Assembly (NCBI RefSeq): GCF_003293595.1
Contig: NZ_CP022162.1
Span: 1,681,183 to 1,745,182, forward strand
Source of the DNA: Microbacterium sp. PM5
GTDB lineage: Bacteria; Actinomycetota; Actinomycetes; Actinomycetales; Microbacteriaceae
DNA: 64,000 nucleotides
Direction: 5' to 3'
The notes beneath the pieces were generated by a model. That model had not been told where the DNA came from, did not search any database, and worked only from the letters and a program-made list of their open reading frames with translations. The translations under genes and the position numbers were made by a program. The stretch's first letter is position 1, and each line of letters opens with the position of its first letter. Positions 42,946 through 53,585 of this stretch are shown in pieces.

Positions 42946-44148
42946 TCAGCCCTCGGCTTCGGCGGCGCGCAGCGAGATCGTCGAGGTGCCGGCCTCGTCG
43001 ACGAACCCCTCGATGTGGCGCTCGTCCACGCCGCTGTAGGCCGACAGCGGACGGATGAGCGCGTTGGATGCCGCCTGTTCCATGATGTGCGCCGTCCACC
43101 CCACGACCCGCGCCGCAACGAACAGCGGAGTGAAGGTCAGGGTGTCGAAGCCCATCAGGTTGTACGCCGGCCCCGACGGGTAGTCGAGGTTCGGGTAGAT
43201 GCCCTTGCGGGCGACGAACTCGCGCTCCAGCGTCGCGTAGAGGGCCTCGACATCGGGACGGTCGTAGTACGTGATGAGCGTGTCGAGCGCAGCTTTCATC
43301 GTGGGCACGCGCGAGTCGCCGTGCTTGTAGACGCGGTGACCGAAGCCCATGATCTTGCGCTTCTCGGCGAGGGCCCGCTCGAGCCAGGGCGCCACGTTGT
43401 CGGCGTCCCCGATCTCGTCGAAGATGTGCAGCACGGCCTCGTTGGCCCCGCCGTGCAGCGGTCCCTTGAGTGCTCCGATCGCACCGACCACGGCCGAGTA
43501 CAGGTCGCTGAGGGTGGAGGTGATCACTCGCGCCGTGAAAGTGGACGCGTTGAACGAGTGCTCCGCGTACAGGATCATCGAGCGGTTGAACGCGTCGACC
43601 ACGACCGGGTCGAACTCTTCGCCGAAGGTCATCCAGAGGAAGTTCGCTGCGTAATCGAGATCGTCGCGCGGGGCGATGAGCTCCTCACCGCGGCGGCGAC
43701 GCTGCCCGTAGGCGACGATCGCCGGCAGGGCGGCGAACAGGCGCATGCTGCGCTCGAGGTTCTCGTCGCGAGACCCGCTCGCATCGAGCACGGACCCGGT
43801 GCCGGCGAGGTCGCGCGCGCCCAGCACGCTCACAGCCGAGCGCACCTCATCCATCGGGTGGGCATCGGTCGGGGTCAGATCGATCACGGCCTTGACGTCG
43901 TCGGCGAGCGTCCGGTGCTGCCGCTCGGTGGCTCGGAACGCGGCGAGCTGATCGTCGGTCGGCAGTTCGCCGTTCCACAGCAGGTACGCGACCGCTTCGG
44001 CCGACTGCGTGGCGGCCAGCTCGTGCACCGGATAGCCGCGGTAGAGCAGCGAGTTGGTCTCCGGGTTGACCTTGCTGATGGCGGTCGCATCGGCGACGAC
44101 GCCCGCGAGCCCCTTGTGGATCTGGGGTGGGGTCTGCTGGTCGCTCAT
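42946..44148 (-). CDS. prpC: 2-methylcitrate synthase / citrate synthase
   Basis: A 400-residue citrate-synthase-family enzyme. The active-site stretches are GPLHGGANEAVLHIFD (His), MGFGHRVYKHGDSRVPTMK (His) and NLDYPSGPAYNLMGF (Asp). It condenses propionyl-CoA with oxaloacetate, as indicated by prpB and prpD directly upstream in the same direction. AAAGGAG precedes the ATG at 44148. A 144-bp gap with a palindromic element and a G-quadruplex motif separates it from prpB, so expression may be partly uncoupled. Confidence 0.92.
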   Translation of the reverse strand: MSDQQTPPQIHKGLAGVVADATAISKVNPETNSLLYRGYPVHELAATQSAEAVAYLLWNGELPTDDQLAAFRATERQHRTLADDVKAVIDLTPTDAHPMDEVRSAVSVLGARDLAGTGSVLDASGSRDENLERSMRLFAALPAIVAYGQRRRRGEELIAPRDDLDYAANFLWMTFGEEFDPVVVDAFNRSMILYAEHSFNASTFTARVITSTLSDLYSAVVGAIGALKGPLHGGANEAVLHIFDEIGDADNVAPWLERALAEKRKIMGFGHRVYKHGDSRVPTMKAALDTLITYYDRPDVEALYATLEREFVARKGIYPNLDYPSGPAYNLMGFDTLTFTPLFVAARVVGWTAHIMEQAASNALIRPLSAYSGVDERHIEGFVDEAGTSTISLRAAEAEG

Positions 44149-44173
44149 GACTGCTCCTTTGCACGTGCGGGCC

Positions 44174-44265
44174 GGTTGCGGCTGCAACCATGTCCCAGTT
44201 TCTGTCCTGTGGATGCCCCGATTGCGACCTCTTGTGGGACATGGTCGGTCGCAAGTGGGACGAGG
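44174..44265. repeat. Nested palindromic repeat, family A copy 2
   Basis: CCATGTCCCAG (44188-44198) faces TGGGACATGG (44235-44244), and 21 bp further TGGGAC recurs (44256-44261). TTGCGACC (44222-44229) pairs with GGTCGCAA (44247-44254), and GGTTGC-GGCT-GCAACC (44174-44189) is a separate hairpin. The TGTCCCA core and 21-bp period match the copy at 22512. It sits between prpB and prpC. Confidence 0.75.
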
Positions 44266-44270
44266 GTCAA

Positions 44271-44289
44271 GGGGAGGGGAGGGGAGGGG
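44271..44289 (+). other. Perfect G-quadruplex motif after prpB
   Basis: GGGGAGGGGAGGGGAGGGG: four runs of four guanines with single-A loops, on the plus strand. It starts four bases beyond the prpB stop in the direction of transcription. The plus strand is the template for prpB/prpC, so a folded G4 would stand in front of RNA polymerase; the RNA itself would be C-rich. Confidence 0.85.
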
Positions 44290-44292
44290 TGA

Positions 44293-45192
44293 TCAGCGGG
44301 AGATCTGAAAGTTGAAGACGTTCGCGTCGAACTGGTTGTACGACGGGTAGTCGATGAGGTCGTACAGGTCGGCGCGGTGCTGCATCTCACCCAGGCGCGA
44401 GGTCAGATGTCCCTCGTCGTTCAGGGTATCCAGCGCACGGGATGCCGCACCCATCGCGATCCGCAGCAGCGAGACGGGCCAGATGACGATCTGCACGCCC
44501 GCATCGCGGAGCTGGTCGACGCTGAACAGATCGCTCTTACCGAACTCGGTCATGTTCGCCAGCACGGGCACGTCGACGGCGGCGCACACGGCGGCGAACT
44601 CCGCGAGGTCGCGCATCGCCTCGGGGAAGATCGCGTCGGCCCCGGCATCCACGAGCGCCTTGGCCCGATCGATGGCGGCGTCCAGCCCCTCGACCGCGCG
44701 GATGTCGGTGCGCGCCATGATGAGGAAGTTCGGGTCGCGGCGGGCGTCGACGGCGGCGCGGATGCGCTGGAGGGCGGTGTCGGTGTCGACGACCTGTTTG
44801 CCGTCGAGGTGACCGCAGCGCTTGGGGTTCACCTGGTCTTCGATGTGCGTGCCCGACAGCCCCGCGTCTTCTAGCGTCTGGATGGTCCGCGCGACGTTCA
44901 TGGGCTCGCCGAAGCCGGTGTCGGCGTCGATGATGGCGGGAAGCTCGGTCATGCGGGCGATCTGCTGACCGCGACCGGCGACCTCAGTCAGCGTCGTCAG
45001 ACCGATGTCCGGAAGCCCCAGATCGGCACTCAGCACCGCCCCCGAGATGTAGACGCCCTCGAAGCCCTTCTGCTCGATCATCCGGGCCGACAGCGGGTTG
45101 AACGCTCCGGGAAAACGGACGAGCTCACCCGCCCGCAGGCGCTCGCGCAGCAGGCGCCGCTTCTCGGATGCCGGGGTCTGGCTGTACAGCAT
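44293..45192 (-). CDS. prpB: Methylisocitrate lyase
   Basis: A 299-residue lyase of the isocitrate lyase/PEP mutase family that cleaves 2-methylisocitrate to pyruvate and succinate. The signature GTHIEDQVNPKRCGHLDGKQVV contains the catalytic KRCGH. It begins RFPGAFNPLSARMIEQKGFEGVYISGAV and has IIDADTGFGEP for metal binding. The ATG overlaps the prpD stop by one base, confirming an operon. It is followed by the G-quadruplex motif and a palindromic element before prpC. Confidence 0.95.
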   Translation of the reverse strand: MLYSQTPASEKRRLLRERLRAGELVRFPGAFNPLSARMIEQKGFEGVYISGAVLSADLGLPDIGLTTLTEVAGRGQQIARMTELPAIIDADTGFGEPMNVARTIQTLEDAGLSGTHIEDQVNPKRCGHLDGKQVVDTDTALQRIRAAVDARRDPNFLIMARTDIRAVEGLDAAIDRAKALVDAGADAIFPEAMRDLAEFAAVCAAVDVPVLANMTEFGKSDLFSVDQLRDAGVQIVIWPVSLLRIAMGAASRALDTLNDEGHLTSRLGEMQHRADLYDLIDYPSYNQFDANVFNFQISR

Positions 45193-46718
45193 CAGAACAG
45201 CCCCTTCGGGCTCGCCACCGCGGCCAGCACGCCGGCGCGGGCGACGATGTTGAGCTCGCGCACCTCGTCGACGGTCAGCTCGGGAAGCCGCTCGGCCAGG
45301 GCCAGGAACCGCTCGATCTCGGCGGGCTCGAGCACCGGCTCGGCGAGCAGACGGAACTTGCGCACGTAGTCGGCGCGAGCGAACGGGCGCGCGCCGAGCG
45401 GGTGGGCGTCGGCGACCGCGATCTCGTCCACGATCGTCGAACCGTCCGAGAGGCGGATCTCCACGCGGCCCCCGAACGCCTTCTCGTCGGGGTCCTCGGA
45501 GTGGTAGCGGCGCGTCCACTCGGCATCCTCCGCCGTGGTGATCTTGTGCCACAGCGCAACCGTGTCCTCGCGGGCGGCGCGAGCGGGCAGGTACGAGTCG
45601 ACGTGATGCCACCCGCCGTCCTGCAGTGCGACGGCGAAGATGTAGGGAATCGAGTGGTCGAGGGTCTCGCGAGAGGCGGTCGGGTCGTACTTCTGCGGAT
45701 CGTTCGCGCCGGAGCCGATCACGTAGTGGGTGTGATGGCTGGTGTGCAGGACGATGCTCTCGACGGTGGCGGGATCGGCGAGCTCGGGGTGGGAGCCGTG
45801 GAGCTTGCGCGCGAGGTCGATCCACGCCTGCGCCTGATACTCGGCGGAGTGCTCCTTCGTATAGGAGTCGAGGATCGCGCGCTTGGGCTCGCCGGGCGCG
45901 GGAAGCGGCACGTCGTACGCGGCGTCCTTGCCGTCGAGCATCCAGGCGATCACGCCGTCTTCGCCCTCGTAGATCGGGGACGGCGAGGTCTGTCCGCGCA
46001 TCGCGCGGTCGACGGCTTCGACCGCCATCTTGCCGGCAAAGGCGGGGGCGTGCGCCTTCCAGGTGGAGATCTCACCCTTGCGCGACTGCCGCGTCGCGGT
46101 GGTCGTGTGCAGGGCCTGCGCGACGGCCTGGGCGATCGTGTCGGCGTCGAGACCCAGCAGCGTGCCGATGCCGGCCGCCGCCGACGGGCCCAGGTGCGCG
46201 ACGTGATCGATCTTGTGCTTGTGCAGGCTGATGGCGCGTACGAGATCCATCTGGATCTCGTATCCGGTCGCGATGGCGCGCACCAGCGCCGCGCCGTCGG
46301 CGCCGACGTGCTGGGCGACGGCGGCGATCGGCGGGATGTTGTCGCCGGGGTGCGAATACTCCGCAGCGAGGAACGTGTCGTGATAGTCGAGTTCGCGCAC
46401 CGCCACACCGTTCGCCCACGCCGCCCACTCGGGGCTCGTGTGCACCGTGTTCGGCTCGCCGAACACCGTGGCGCCCGCCCCTCCCCGCGAGACCGGGTGA
46501 TCGAGCGCCTGGGCGCGCGCCGCGGTGACGGGGCCGCGGGTGAGGGATGCCGCGGCCACCGCCGCGTTGTCGATGACGCGGTTGATGATCATCTCGACGA
46601 CGTCGGACTCGACGGCCACCGGGTCGGCGGCGACCTCGGCGATCCTGTGCGCGAGCTGGTCCTCGCGGGCGAGGTTCTCTTCGCTCCGGTGCACACGGAC
46701 GTGGTGGATGACGGTCAT
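45192..46718 (-). CDS. prpD: 2-methylcitrate dehydratase
   Basis: A 508-residue MmgE/PrpD-family enzyme converting 2-methylcitrate to 2-methyl-cis-aconitate. Typical segments are [83 protein letters not shown] and [13 protein letters not shown] in the C-terminal domain. Its ATG overlaps the stop of the GntR gene by 4 bp, so regulator and enzymes share a transcript. Confidence 0.95.
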   Translation of the reverse strand: MTVIHHVRVHRSEENLAREDQLAHRIAEVAADPVAVESDVVEMIINRVIDNAAVAAASLTRGPVTAARAQALDHPVSRGGAGATVFGEPNTVHTSPEWAAWANGVAVRELDYHDTFLAAEYSHPGDNIPPIAAVAQHVGADGAALVRAIATGYEIQMDLVRAISLHKHKIDHVAHLGPSAAAGIGTLLGLDADTIAQAVAQALHTTTATRQSRKGEISTWKAHAPAFAGKMAVEAVDRAMRGQTSPSPIYEGEDGVIAWMLDGKDAAYDVPLPAPGEPKRAILDSYTKEHSAEYQAQAWIDLARKLHGSHPELADPATVESIVLHTSHHTHYVIGSGANDPQKYDPTASRETLDHSIPYIFAVALQDGGWHHVDSYLPARAAREDTVALWHKITTAEDAEWTRRYHSEDPDEKAFGGRVEIRLSDGSTIVDEIAVADAHPLGARPFARADYVRKFRLLAEPVLEPAEIERFLALAERLPELTVDEVRELNIVARAGVLAAVASPKGLF

Positions 46719-47344
46719 GGGTTTCCTTCCAGCGAGGCGAGGATCGCGACGAGCGCGTTGTGCAGGTGGACATGGGTGGCGTGCGCGGCGAGGTCGGCGT
46801 CGCCGGCGGCGACGGCGGACGCGATCAGTCGGTGCTCGGCGACGGATGCCGCCAGGCGTGCGGGGTTGTCGCGCGCGAGCCGGCGGACCCGGACGAGGTG
46901 GGTCCGCACCGTCTTGAGGGCCGCGGTCAGGTAGTCGTTGGCGACGGCCGCGTCGAGGGCGTCGTCGAAGCGGGCGATGAGGGCGTAGTAGGCGTCGGGG
47001 TCGGCGGCGGCATCCGTCCGCGCGAACTCACCGGCCAGCGCAGCGAACAGATCGGCATCGGCCCCGCGTGCGGCGAGGCGTGCAGCCGTCTCCTCCAGGG
47101 CGCGACGCACCTCGAAGAGCTCTCGGATGTCGCCGGCATCGATGTCGCTGACCACGGTGAGCCGCGGCGACGGTTGCACGACGAGGCCGTCGGCGAGCAG
47201 GCGCCCCAGCGCTTCGCGCAGCGGCGTGCGGCTCACCCCCAGGCGCACCGACTGCTCGACTTCGGCCAGCACCGCTCCGGGCGCCAGCACGCCGGACTGG
47301 ATCTCGTCGAGCAGCGCCCGGTAGGCACGGTCACTGGCACGCAC
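46715..47344 (-). CDS. GntR-family (FCD) regulator of the methylcitrate operon
   Basis: A 209-residue GntR protein. The winged helix is [50 protein letters not shown] helical FCD effector domain with metal/ligand histidines follows ([28 protein letters not shown]). The GTG at 47344 follows AGAGGAG with five bases between; an earlier ATG lacks a site. It is first in the operon and its likely operator lies 15 bp upstream, so it probably autoregulates prpDBC in response to a methylcitrate-cycle intermediate. Confidence 0.9.
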   Translation of the reverse strand: MRASDRAYRALLDEIQSGVLAPGAVLAEVEQSVRLGVSRTPLREALGRLLADGLVVQPSPRLTVVSDIDAGDIRELFEVRRALEETAARLAARGADADLFAALAGEFARTDAAADPDAYYALIARFDDALDAAVANDYLTAALKTVRTHLVRVRRLARDNPARLAASVAEHRLIASAVAAGDADLAAHATHVHLHNALVAILASLEGNP

Positions 47345-47358
47345 GCGGTCTCCTCTCG

Positions 47359-47380
47359 ACCCTCCGATTGTATACACGGA
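47359..47380. promoter_or_regulatory. GntR operator upstream of the prp operon
   Basis: CCTCCGATTGTATACACGGAGG is a 22-bp inverted repeat with a single mismatched pair, centred on TGTATACA, the consensus core of FCD-type GntR operators. It lies directly upstream of the ribosome binding site of the GntR gene and should block transcription of the prp operon. Confidence 0.78.
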
Positions 47381-47448
47381 GGATCAACAACGAAAGGAGG
47401 CAGCCTCTTTCGGCCACTAATGCATACAGAGCGTCAGGCCTGCCCGGC

Positions 47449-49170
47449 TCACCCGCCCGCGTGGAGCCGGTGGGTCAACACGGCGACATGGAGAGCGGCG
47501 ACCTGCTCGCCATCGTCGAAGTCGACGCCGAGAAGGTCTTCGAGCAGGGCGATGCGCTGATAGAACACCGAGCGCGAGAGGTGCGCCGCTTCGGCGGCCG
47601 CCGTGCGGTTGGACGGGTGCGCGAGCAGCGCCGTCAGCACGTCGAGAAGGTCGCCGCCCCGAGCGCGGGTCTCGGCCAGCAACGGATCGAGCATCCGCTC
47701 CGCATGAGCGACGAGGCGGTGATCGTCGCGCAACGCCGCGACCACCCGGGTGAGGGGACGCTCCGCCACACGCCGCCCGTCCGCGCCTCGACGGGAGGAC
47801 CCGCGCACCCCTTCGTCGACGCCGACGAGGTCGATGGTTTCGCGCAGGCCCGCGATGAGCGCTCCCATCGCACGCTCGTATTCGGCCGTGGGCTCGAGCG
47901 CGGGAATGACCGTGCCCGGGGCGAGCACGACGCGCGCCCGCACCGACGTCGACCCCGCCCGCAGGGCGTCTTCCAGTGCGGCGGCGAAGGCGTCGGCGCG
48001 GTTGTCGGCGGCACTCGTCGCGCGGCCCGCCACGGCGAGGATCAGAGGCGTACGCACGAGCGCCGACCCGTCGTCGACGGGCGCGCTCGTGCCGCACACG
48101 ACGCGCGCGCCGATCGCCGCAGCGGCGATGTCGGCGGCCGCCGCGACCTCGACCGCGTCGCCGCCCCGGCCCGAGGACACGAGCGCGACCGCCGCGAAGG
48201 CCACCGTGCCGACGAGCGGCATGCCCGCGGCATCCAGCCGCGCCGCCACCGCGGACAGACCGGTGAACCGTCCGTCGATCAGCGCGTCGACCACCCGGCG
48301 CCGTCCCAGCCGCGACCACTCCTCACCGCCGGGATCGGCGAGCCTGCCGAGGGCGAGCGCGGTGGCAGCCTGCTCGAGCACGGCGTCGCGTCCGGCGAGG
48401 TGGGCAGCGCCCGGCAGCGCCACGAGCCATCCCCAGCGGATGCCGCGCGCCTCCACCGGCACGATCGTGCGCCCCTCCCGATCAGGCGCCGCGGCGGCCG
48501 CGCGGGATCGGCGGGCCCAGTCGCGCAGCGTGCGGGTCTCGGTGGCTCCGCCGACGTGGGCGACGACGACCTCGTGACCGACGGTCTCCAAGACGACGGG
48601 AGCGGCCAGCGTGAGACCGACCTGTTCGACGATGAACTCCGTCGGCGCACCGCGAAGCGCAAGCCCCGTGAACAGTGTGCGCACCGCGTCGCGGGCTTCC
48701 AGCGCCGCCGTCTGGTCGGCGATGATCCGGCGGTGTACGGCCTCGGTGATGGTGACGAACTTCACCTCGCGGTGCAGCACGATCAGGGCGATGTCAGCGC
48801 TGCGCGCGGCGTCGGCCAGAACCGCCGGTACGTAGCGGTAGTGGGCGCCCAGCTCGAGCACGATGCCCGCGGCGCCCACCTCGGCCAGCTGCGCGACGAA
48901 CAGCGTCAGCCGCCGGGGATCGTCGGGCCATCCCGATCCGGTGGACAGCAGCAGCTCGCCGCCTTCGAGCAGTCGCGCGACGTCCGCACTGTCGGAGACA
49001 TGCACCCAGCGCACAGACGCCTCCAGCGCGGCCCCACCCACCACCACCACCGGCGCGCCGGGGGCGAAGGCGTCGAGCGTCAGGACCTCGGAGACGGTGG
49101 GGAGCACGGCGGGAAGATCCGCGGTCGGACGTTCTGTCCGAGAAGACTCCACATCGCGACGATCAGACAC
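47449..49170 (-). CDS. PucR-family transcriptional regulator
   Basis: A 573-residue regulator. The N-terminal PucR domain starts LPTVSEVLTLDAFAPGAPVVVVGG and contains SVRWVHVSDSADVARLLEGGELLLSTG. A GGDEF-like middle part follows. The C-terminal helix-turn-helix is LLDVLTALLAHPSNRTAAAEAAHLSRSVFYQRIALLEDLLGVD. GTG 49170 is favoured by GGGGGGAG six bases upstream. Divergent from the methylmalonate-semialdehyde dehydrogenase operon, it is the likely activator of the three genes there. CTGTCCGA occurs both inside its 5' end (near 49134) and in the intergenic gap (near 49224) and could be its site. Confidence 0.88.
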   Translation of the reverse strand: MSDRRDVESSRTERPTADLPAVLPTVSEVLTLDAFAPGAPVVVVGGAALEASVRWVHVSDSADVARLLEGGELLLSTGSGWPDDPRRLTLFVAQLAEVGAAGIVLELGAHYRYVPAVLADAARSADIALIVLHREVKFVTITEAVHRRIIADQTAALEARDAVRTLFTGLALRGAPTEFIVEQVGLTLAAPVVLETVGHEVVVAHVGGATETRTLRDWARRSRAAAAAPDREGRTIVPVEARGIRWGWLVALPGAAHLAGRDAVLEQAATALALGRLADPGGEEWSRLGRRRVVDALIDGRFTGLSAVAARLDAAGMPLVGTVAFAAVALVSSGRGGDAVEVAAAADIAAAAIGARVVCGTSAPVDDGSALVRTPLILAVAGRATSAADNRADAFAAALEDALRAGSTSVRARVVLAPGTVIPALEPTAEYERAMGALIAGLRETIDLVGVDEGVRGSSRRGADGRRVAERPLTRVVAALRDDHRLVAHAERMLDPLLAETRARGGDLLDVLTALLAHPSNRTAAAEAAHLSRSVFYQRIALLEDLLGVDFDDGEQVAALHVAVLTHRLHAGG

Positions 49171-49243
49171 CTGCGTCTCCCCCCTGCGCTCCGTCAGCAT
49201 AAGCATGTCACGACCCGGTCGAACTGTCCGAACAGGAGCACTC

Positions 49244-50731
<1,488 letters not shown>

Positions 50732-50756
50732 TCCCGCGGCATCCGAAGGAGACATC

Positions 50757-52124
50757 ATGAGCACCATCGACCCGGTCGCCGACCCCGCGGCCGATGCCGC
50801 CGTCCGCGGCGACGACCGCAGCCACGTCTTCCACTCGTGGAGCGCGCAGGCGCTCATCGACCCGCTGCCGGTTGCGGGAGGTGCGGGCGCGACGTTCTGG
50901 GACTATGCCGGAAACAGCTACCTCGACTTCTCGTCACAGCTGGTGAACCTCAACCTCGGCCACCAGCACCCCGATCTGGTCGCGGCGATCCAGCAGCAAG
51001 CGGGGCGCCTCGCCACGATCCAGCCGTCGATGGCCAACGACACGCGTGGCGAGCTGGCGCGCCGCATCAGCGAGATCGCTCCCGACGGCTTCTCGAAGGT
51101 CTTCTTCACCAACGGCGGGGCCGATGCCAACGAGAACGCGGTGCGCATGGCGCGCCTGGTCACCGGCAAGCGCAAGGTGCTGGCGATGTACCGCAGCTAT
51201 CACGGCAACACCTCGACCGCCATCACGCTGACCGGCGACCCGCGCCGGTGGGCCAACGAGCCGGCCGATGCGTCTGTCGTGCACTTCTTCGGGCCGTACG
51301 CCTACCGCTCGCCGTTCCACGCGGCTTCCCCCGAGCAGGAGACGGAGCGTGCGCTCGCGCACCTCGAGCAGACGATCATCCTGGAAGGCGCTTCGACGAT
51401 CGGCGCGATCATCATCGAGTCGGTCGTGGGCACCAACGGCGTGCTGATCCCGCCGCCCGGCTACCTGCCCGGCGTGCGCGAGCTCTGCGATCGCTACGGC
51501 ATCGTCTACATCGCCGACGAGGTCATGGTCGGTTTCGGACGCCTCGGCACCTGGTGGGGCTTCGAGAACTTCGACGTCGTGCCCGACCTCATCACGTTCG
51601 CGAAGGGCGTCAACTCCGGCTACGTGCCGTTGGGCGGCGTCGTCATCTCCGACCGCATCGCCGCCCATTTCGACACGGTTTCCTTCCCGGGCGGACTGAC
51701 GTACTCCGGGCATCCTCTCGCCTGTGCCCCGGGCGTCGCCACCTTCGAGGTCTTCCGGCGCGACGGCATCCTGGAGCGGGTCCGCGAGCTCGGCGAGCGC
51801 GTCGTGCGTCCACGACTGGAGCAGATGGCCGCGCGGCATCCGTCCGTCGGAGAGGTGCGCGGCCTCGGTCTGTTCTGGGCGATCGAGCTCGTGCGCGACC
51901 GCGAGAGCCGCGAGCCGCTGGTGCCGTTCAATGCGGCGGGAGCAGACGCCGCGCCGATGGCCGCGTTCGCGGCGGCGTGCAAGAAGGCGGGCCTGTGGCC
52001 GTTCACGCACTTCAACCGCGTGCACGTGGCACCCCCGCTGATCGTCTCGGAGGACGACCTGGTGCGCGGCCTCGACATCATCGACCGCGCCCTGGAGGTC
52101 ACCGACGCCGAGGCGGCGTCGTGA
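50757..52124 (+). CDS. Class III omega-amino-acid aminotransferase
   Basis: A 455-residue PLP enzyme. It has FWDYAGNSYLDFSSQLVNLNLGHQHPDLV, FFTNGGADANENAVRMARLVTGKRKVL, YRSYHGNTSTAITLTGDPRRW, VYIADEVMVGFGRLGTWWGFE (PLP aspartate) and PDLITFAKGVNSGYVPLGG (Schiff-base lysine). The pattern resembles beta-alanine/taurine:pyruvate aminotransferases. Between mmsA and an aminoaldehyde dehydrogenase it probably produces a semialdehyde from beta-alanine, 3-aminoisobutyrate or a diamine. GAAGGAG lies eight bases before the ATG. Confidence 0.9.
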   Translation: MSTIDPVADPAADAAVRGDDRSHVFHSWSAQALIDPLPVAGGAGATFWDYAGNSYLDFSSQLVNLNLGHQHPDLVAAIQQQAGRLATIQPSMANDTRGELARRISEIAPDGFSKVFFTNGGADANENAVRMARLVTGKRKVLAMYRSYHGNTSTAITLTGDPRRWANEPADASVVHFFGPYAYRSPFHAASPEQETERALAHLEQTIILEGASTIGAIIIESVVGTNGVLIPPPGYLPGVRELCDRYGIVYIADEVMVGFGRLGTWWGFENFDVVPDLITFAKGVNSGYVPLGGVVISDRIAAHFDTVSFPGGLTYSGHPLACAPGVATFEVFRRDGILERVRELGERVVRPRLEQMAARHPSVGEVRGLGLFWAIELVRDRESREPLVPFNAAGADAAPMAAFAAACKKAGLWPFTHFNRVHVAPPLIVSEDDLVRGLDIIDRALEVTDAEAAS

Positions 52125-53557
52125 CCGGGGCGCAGGCCGTGCTCCGCAACGTCATCGACGGGGCACTGGTCGCCTCTGCCGGCGCGTCGCTGCCGCTCGT
52201 GAGCCCCGTGACCGGCGAGGTGTACGGCCACGCTCCGGTATCGACGGCGGAGGAGGTGGATGCCGCGTTCGCGGCGGCATCCCGCGCCTTCGAGACGTGG
52301 AAGCGCACGACGCCCGCGCAGCGCCAGCTGCTGCTGTTCCGGCTCGCGGATGCGCTGGAGGCGCGGGCCGACGAGTTCGCCGATCTGGAGTCGCAGGACA
52401 CGGGCAAGCCCCGCGCGAACCTGGTCGCCGACGAGATCGTCCAATCCGTCGATCAGCTCCGCTTCTTCGCGGGTGCCGCCCGCGACCTGGACGGGCGGGC
52501 GGCGGCCGAGTACGCGGAGGGGTTCACGTCGTACGTGCGCCGCGAGCCGATCGGCGTCGTCGCCCAGGTGACGCCGTGGAACTACCCGCTGAACATGGCG
52601 GTGTGGAAGATCGGGCCGGCTCTCGCGGCCGGCAACACCGTCGTGCTGAAGCCGAGCGAGACGACGCCTCAGACCACCGTGCGCCTCGCTGAGATCGCCG
52701 CCGAGATCGTGCCCGCCGGGGTTTTCAACGTCGTCCTCGGCGACCGGGAGACCGGCCGGATGCTGGTGGAGCACCCGACCCCGCAGCTGGTCGCGATCAC
52801 CGGTTCGGTGCGCGCGGGCATGCAGGTGGCCGCTTCGGCCGCGCAGGGCCTCAAGCGTGTGCACCTGGAGCTCGGCGGCAAGGCGCCGGCCCTCGTCTTC
52901 GCCGACGCCGACCTCGACCGCGCCGCCCGCGGCATCGTGAAGGCCGCGTTCTTCAACGCCGGACAGGATTGCACCGCCGCGACGCGCGTACTCGTGGATG
53001 CCGCCGTGCACGATGAGCTGGTCGCCACGCTCGTCACCCACACCCGCGATCACGCGAAGACGGGTGCGCCGGACGACCCGGATGCCTTCTTCGGGCCGGT
53101 GAACAACGCCGACCAGCTCGCGCGCGTGGAGGGTTTCGTCGATCGCCTCCCCGCGCACGCGACGATCGCCATCGGCGGCCGCCGCCAGGGCGATGCCGGC
53201 TGCTTCTTCGAGGCGACGATCGTCACGGGCGTCCGCCAGGACGACGAGGTCGTACAGCAGGAGATCTTCGGCCCCGTGCTCACGGTGCAGCCGTTCGCGT
53301 CGGAAGAGGAAGCGCTCGCGCTGGCGAACGGCGTGCCGTACGCCCTCGCGGCATCCGTCTGGACGCGCGAGCACGCGCGGGCGCTGCGGTTCTCGCGCGA
53401 CCTCGACTTCGGCTGCGTCTGGATCAACGCGCACATCCCGTTCGTCTCGGATATGCCCCACGGCGGCTTCAAGCACTCCGGGTACGGCAAGGACCTCTCG
53501 GTCTACGGCTTCGAGGACTACACCCGCCTCAAGCACGTCATGGCGAGCCTGGACTGA
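52121..53557 (+). CDS. patD: Aldehyde dehydrogenase, gamma-aminobutyraldehyde type
   Basis: A 478-residue NAD-dependent aldehyde dehydrogenase. It has TPWNYPLNMAVWKIGPALAAGNTVVLKPSETTP, the base glutamate in VHLELGGKAPALVFADADLDRAA and the catalytic cysteine in NAGQDCTAATRVL. ADADLDRAARGIVKAAFFNAGQDCTA-type sequences match gamma-aminobutyraldehyde dehydrogenases. GTG start overlaps the aminotransferase stop as GTGA. It would oxidise 4-aminobutanal made from putrescine by the aminotransferases of this window to GABA. Confidence 0.88.
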   Translation: MTGAQAVLRNVIDGALVASAGASLPLVSPVTGEVYGHAPVSTAEEVDAAFAAASRAFETWKRTTPAQRQLLLFRLADALEARADEFADLESQDTGKPRANLVADEIVQSVDQLRFFAGAARDLDGRAAAEYAEGFTSYVRREPIGVVAQVTPWNYPLNMAVWKIGPALAAGNTVVLKPSETTPQTTVRLAEIAAEIVPAGVFNVVLGDRETGRMLVEHPTPQLVAITGSVRAGMQVAASAAQGLKRVHLELGGKAPALVFADADLDRAARGIVKAAFFNAGQDCTAATRVLVDAAVHDELVATLVTHTRDHAKTGAPDDPDAFFGPVNNADQLARVEGFVDRLPAHATIAIGGRRQGDAGCFFEATIVTGVRQDDEVVQQEIFGPVLTVQPFASEEEALALANGVPYALAASVWTREHARALRFSRDLDFGCVWINAHIPFVSDMPHGGFKHSGYGKDLSVYGFEDYTRLKHVMASLD

Positions 53558-53585
53558 CGCGAGGGCACGTCGGCGTCGGCGTTCG

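Noticed and set aside
42946..44148. Assignment as the TCA-cycle citrate synthase GltA
   Set aside because: Contiguity with prpB and prpD and the shorter length favour methylcitrate synthase, though dual activity is possible.
50837..52120. In-frame upstream extension of the aminoaldehyde dehydrogenase by over 400 codons
   Set aside because: The extension is out of frame with the real aminotransferase and is Arg-rich; the dehydrogenase starts at GTG 52121, overlapping the aminotransferase stop.
50757..53557. Taurine catabolism by the aminotransferase
   Set aside because: No sulfoacetaldehyde acetyltransferase, Xsc or taurine importer nearby; the dehydrogenase neighbours favour amino-aldehyde chemistry.
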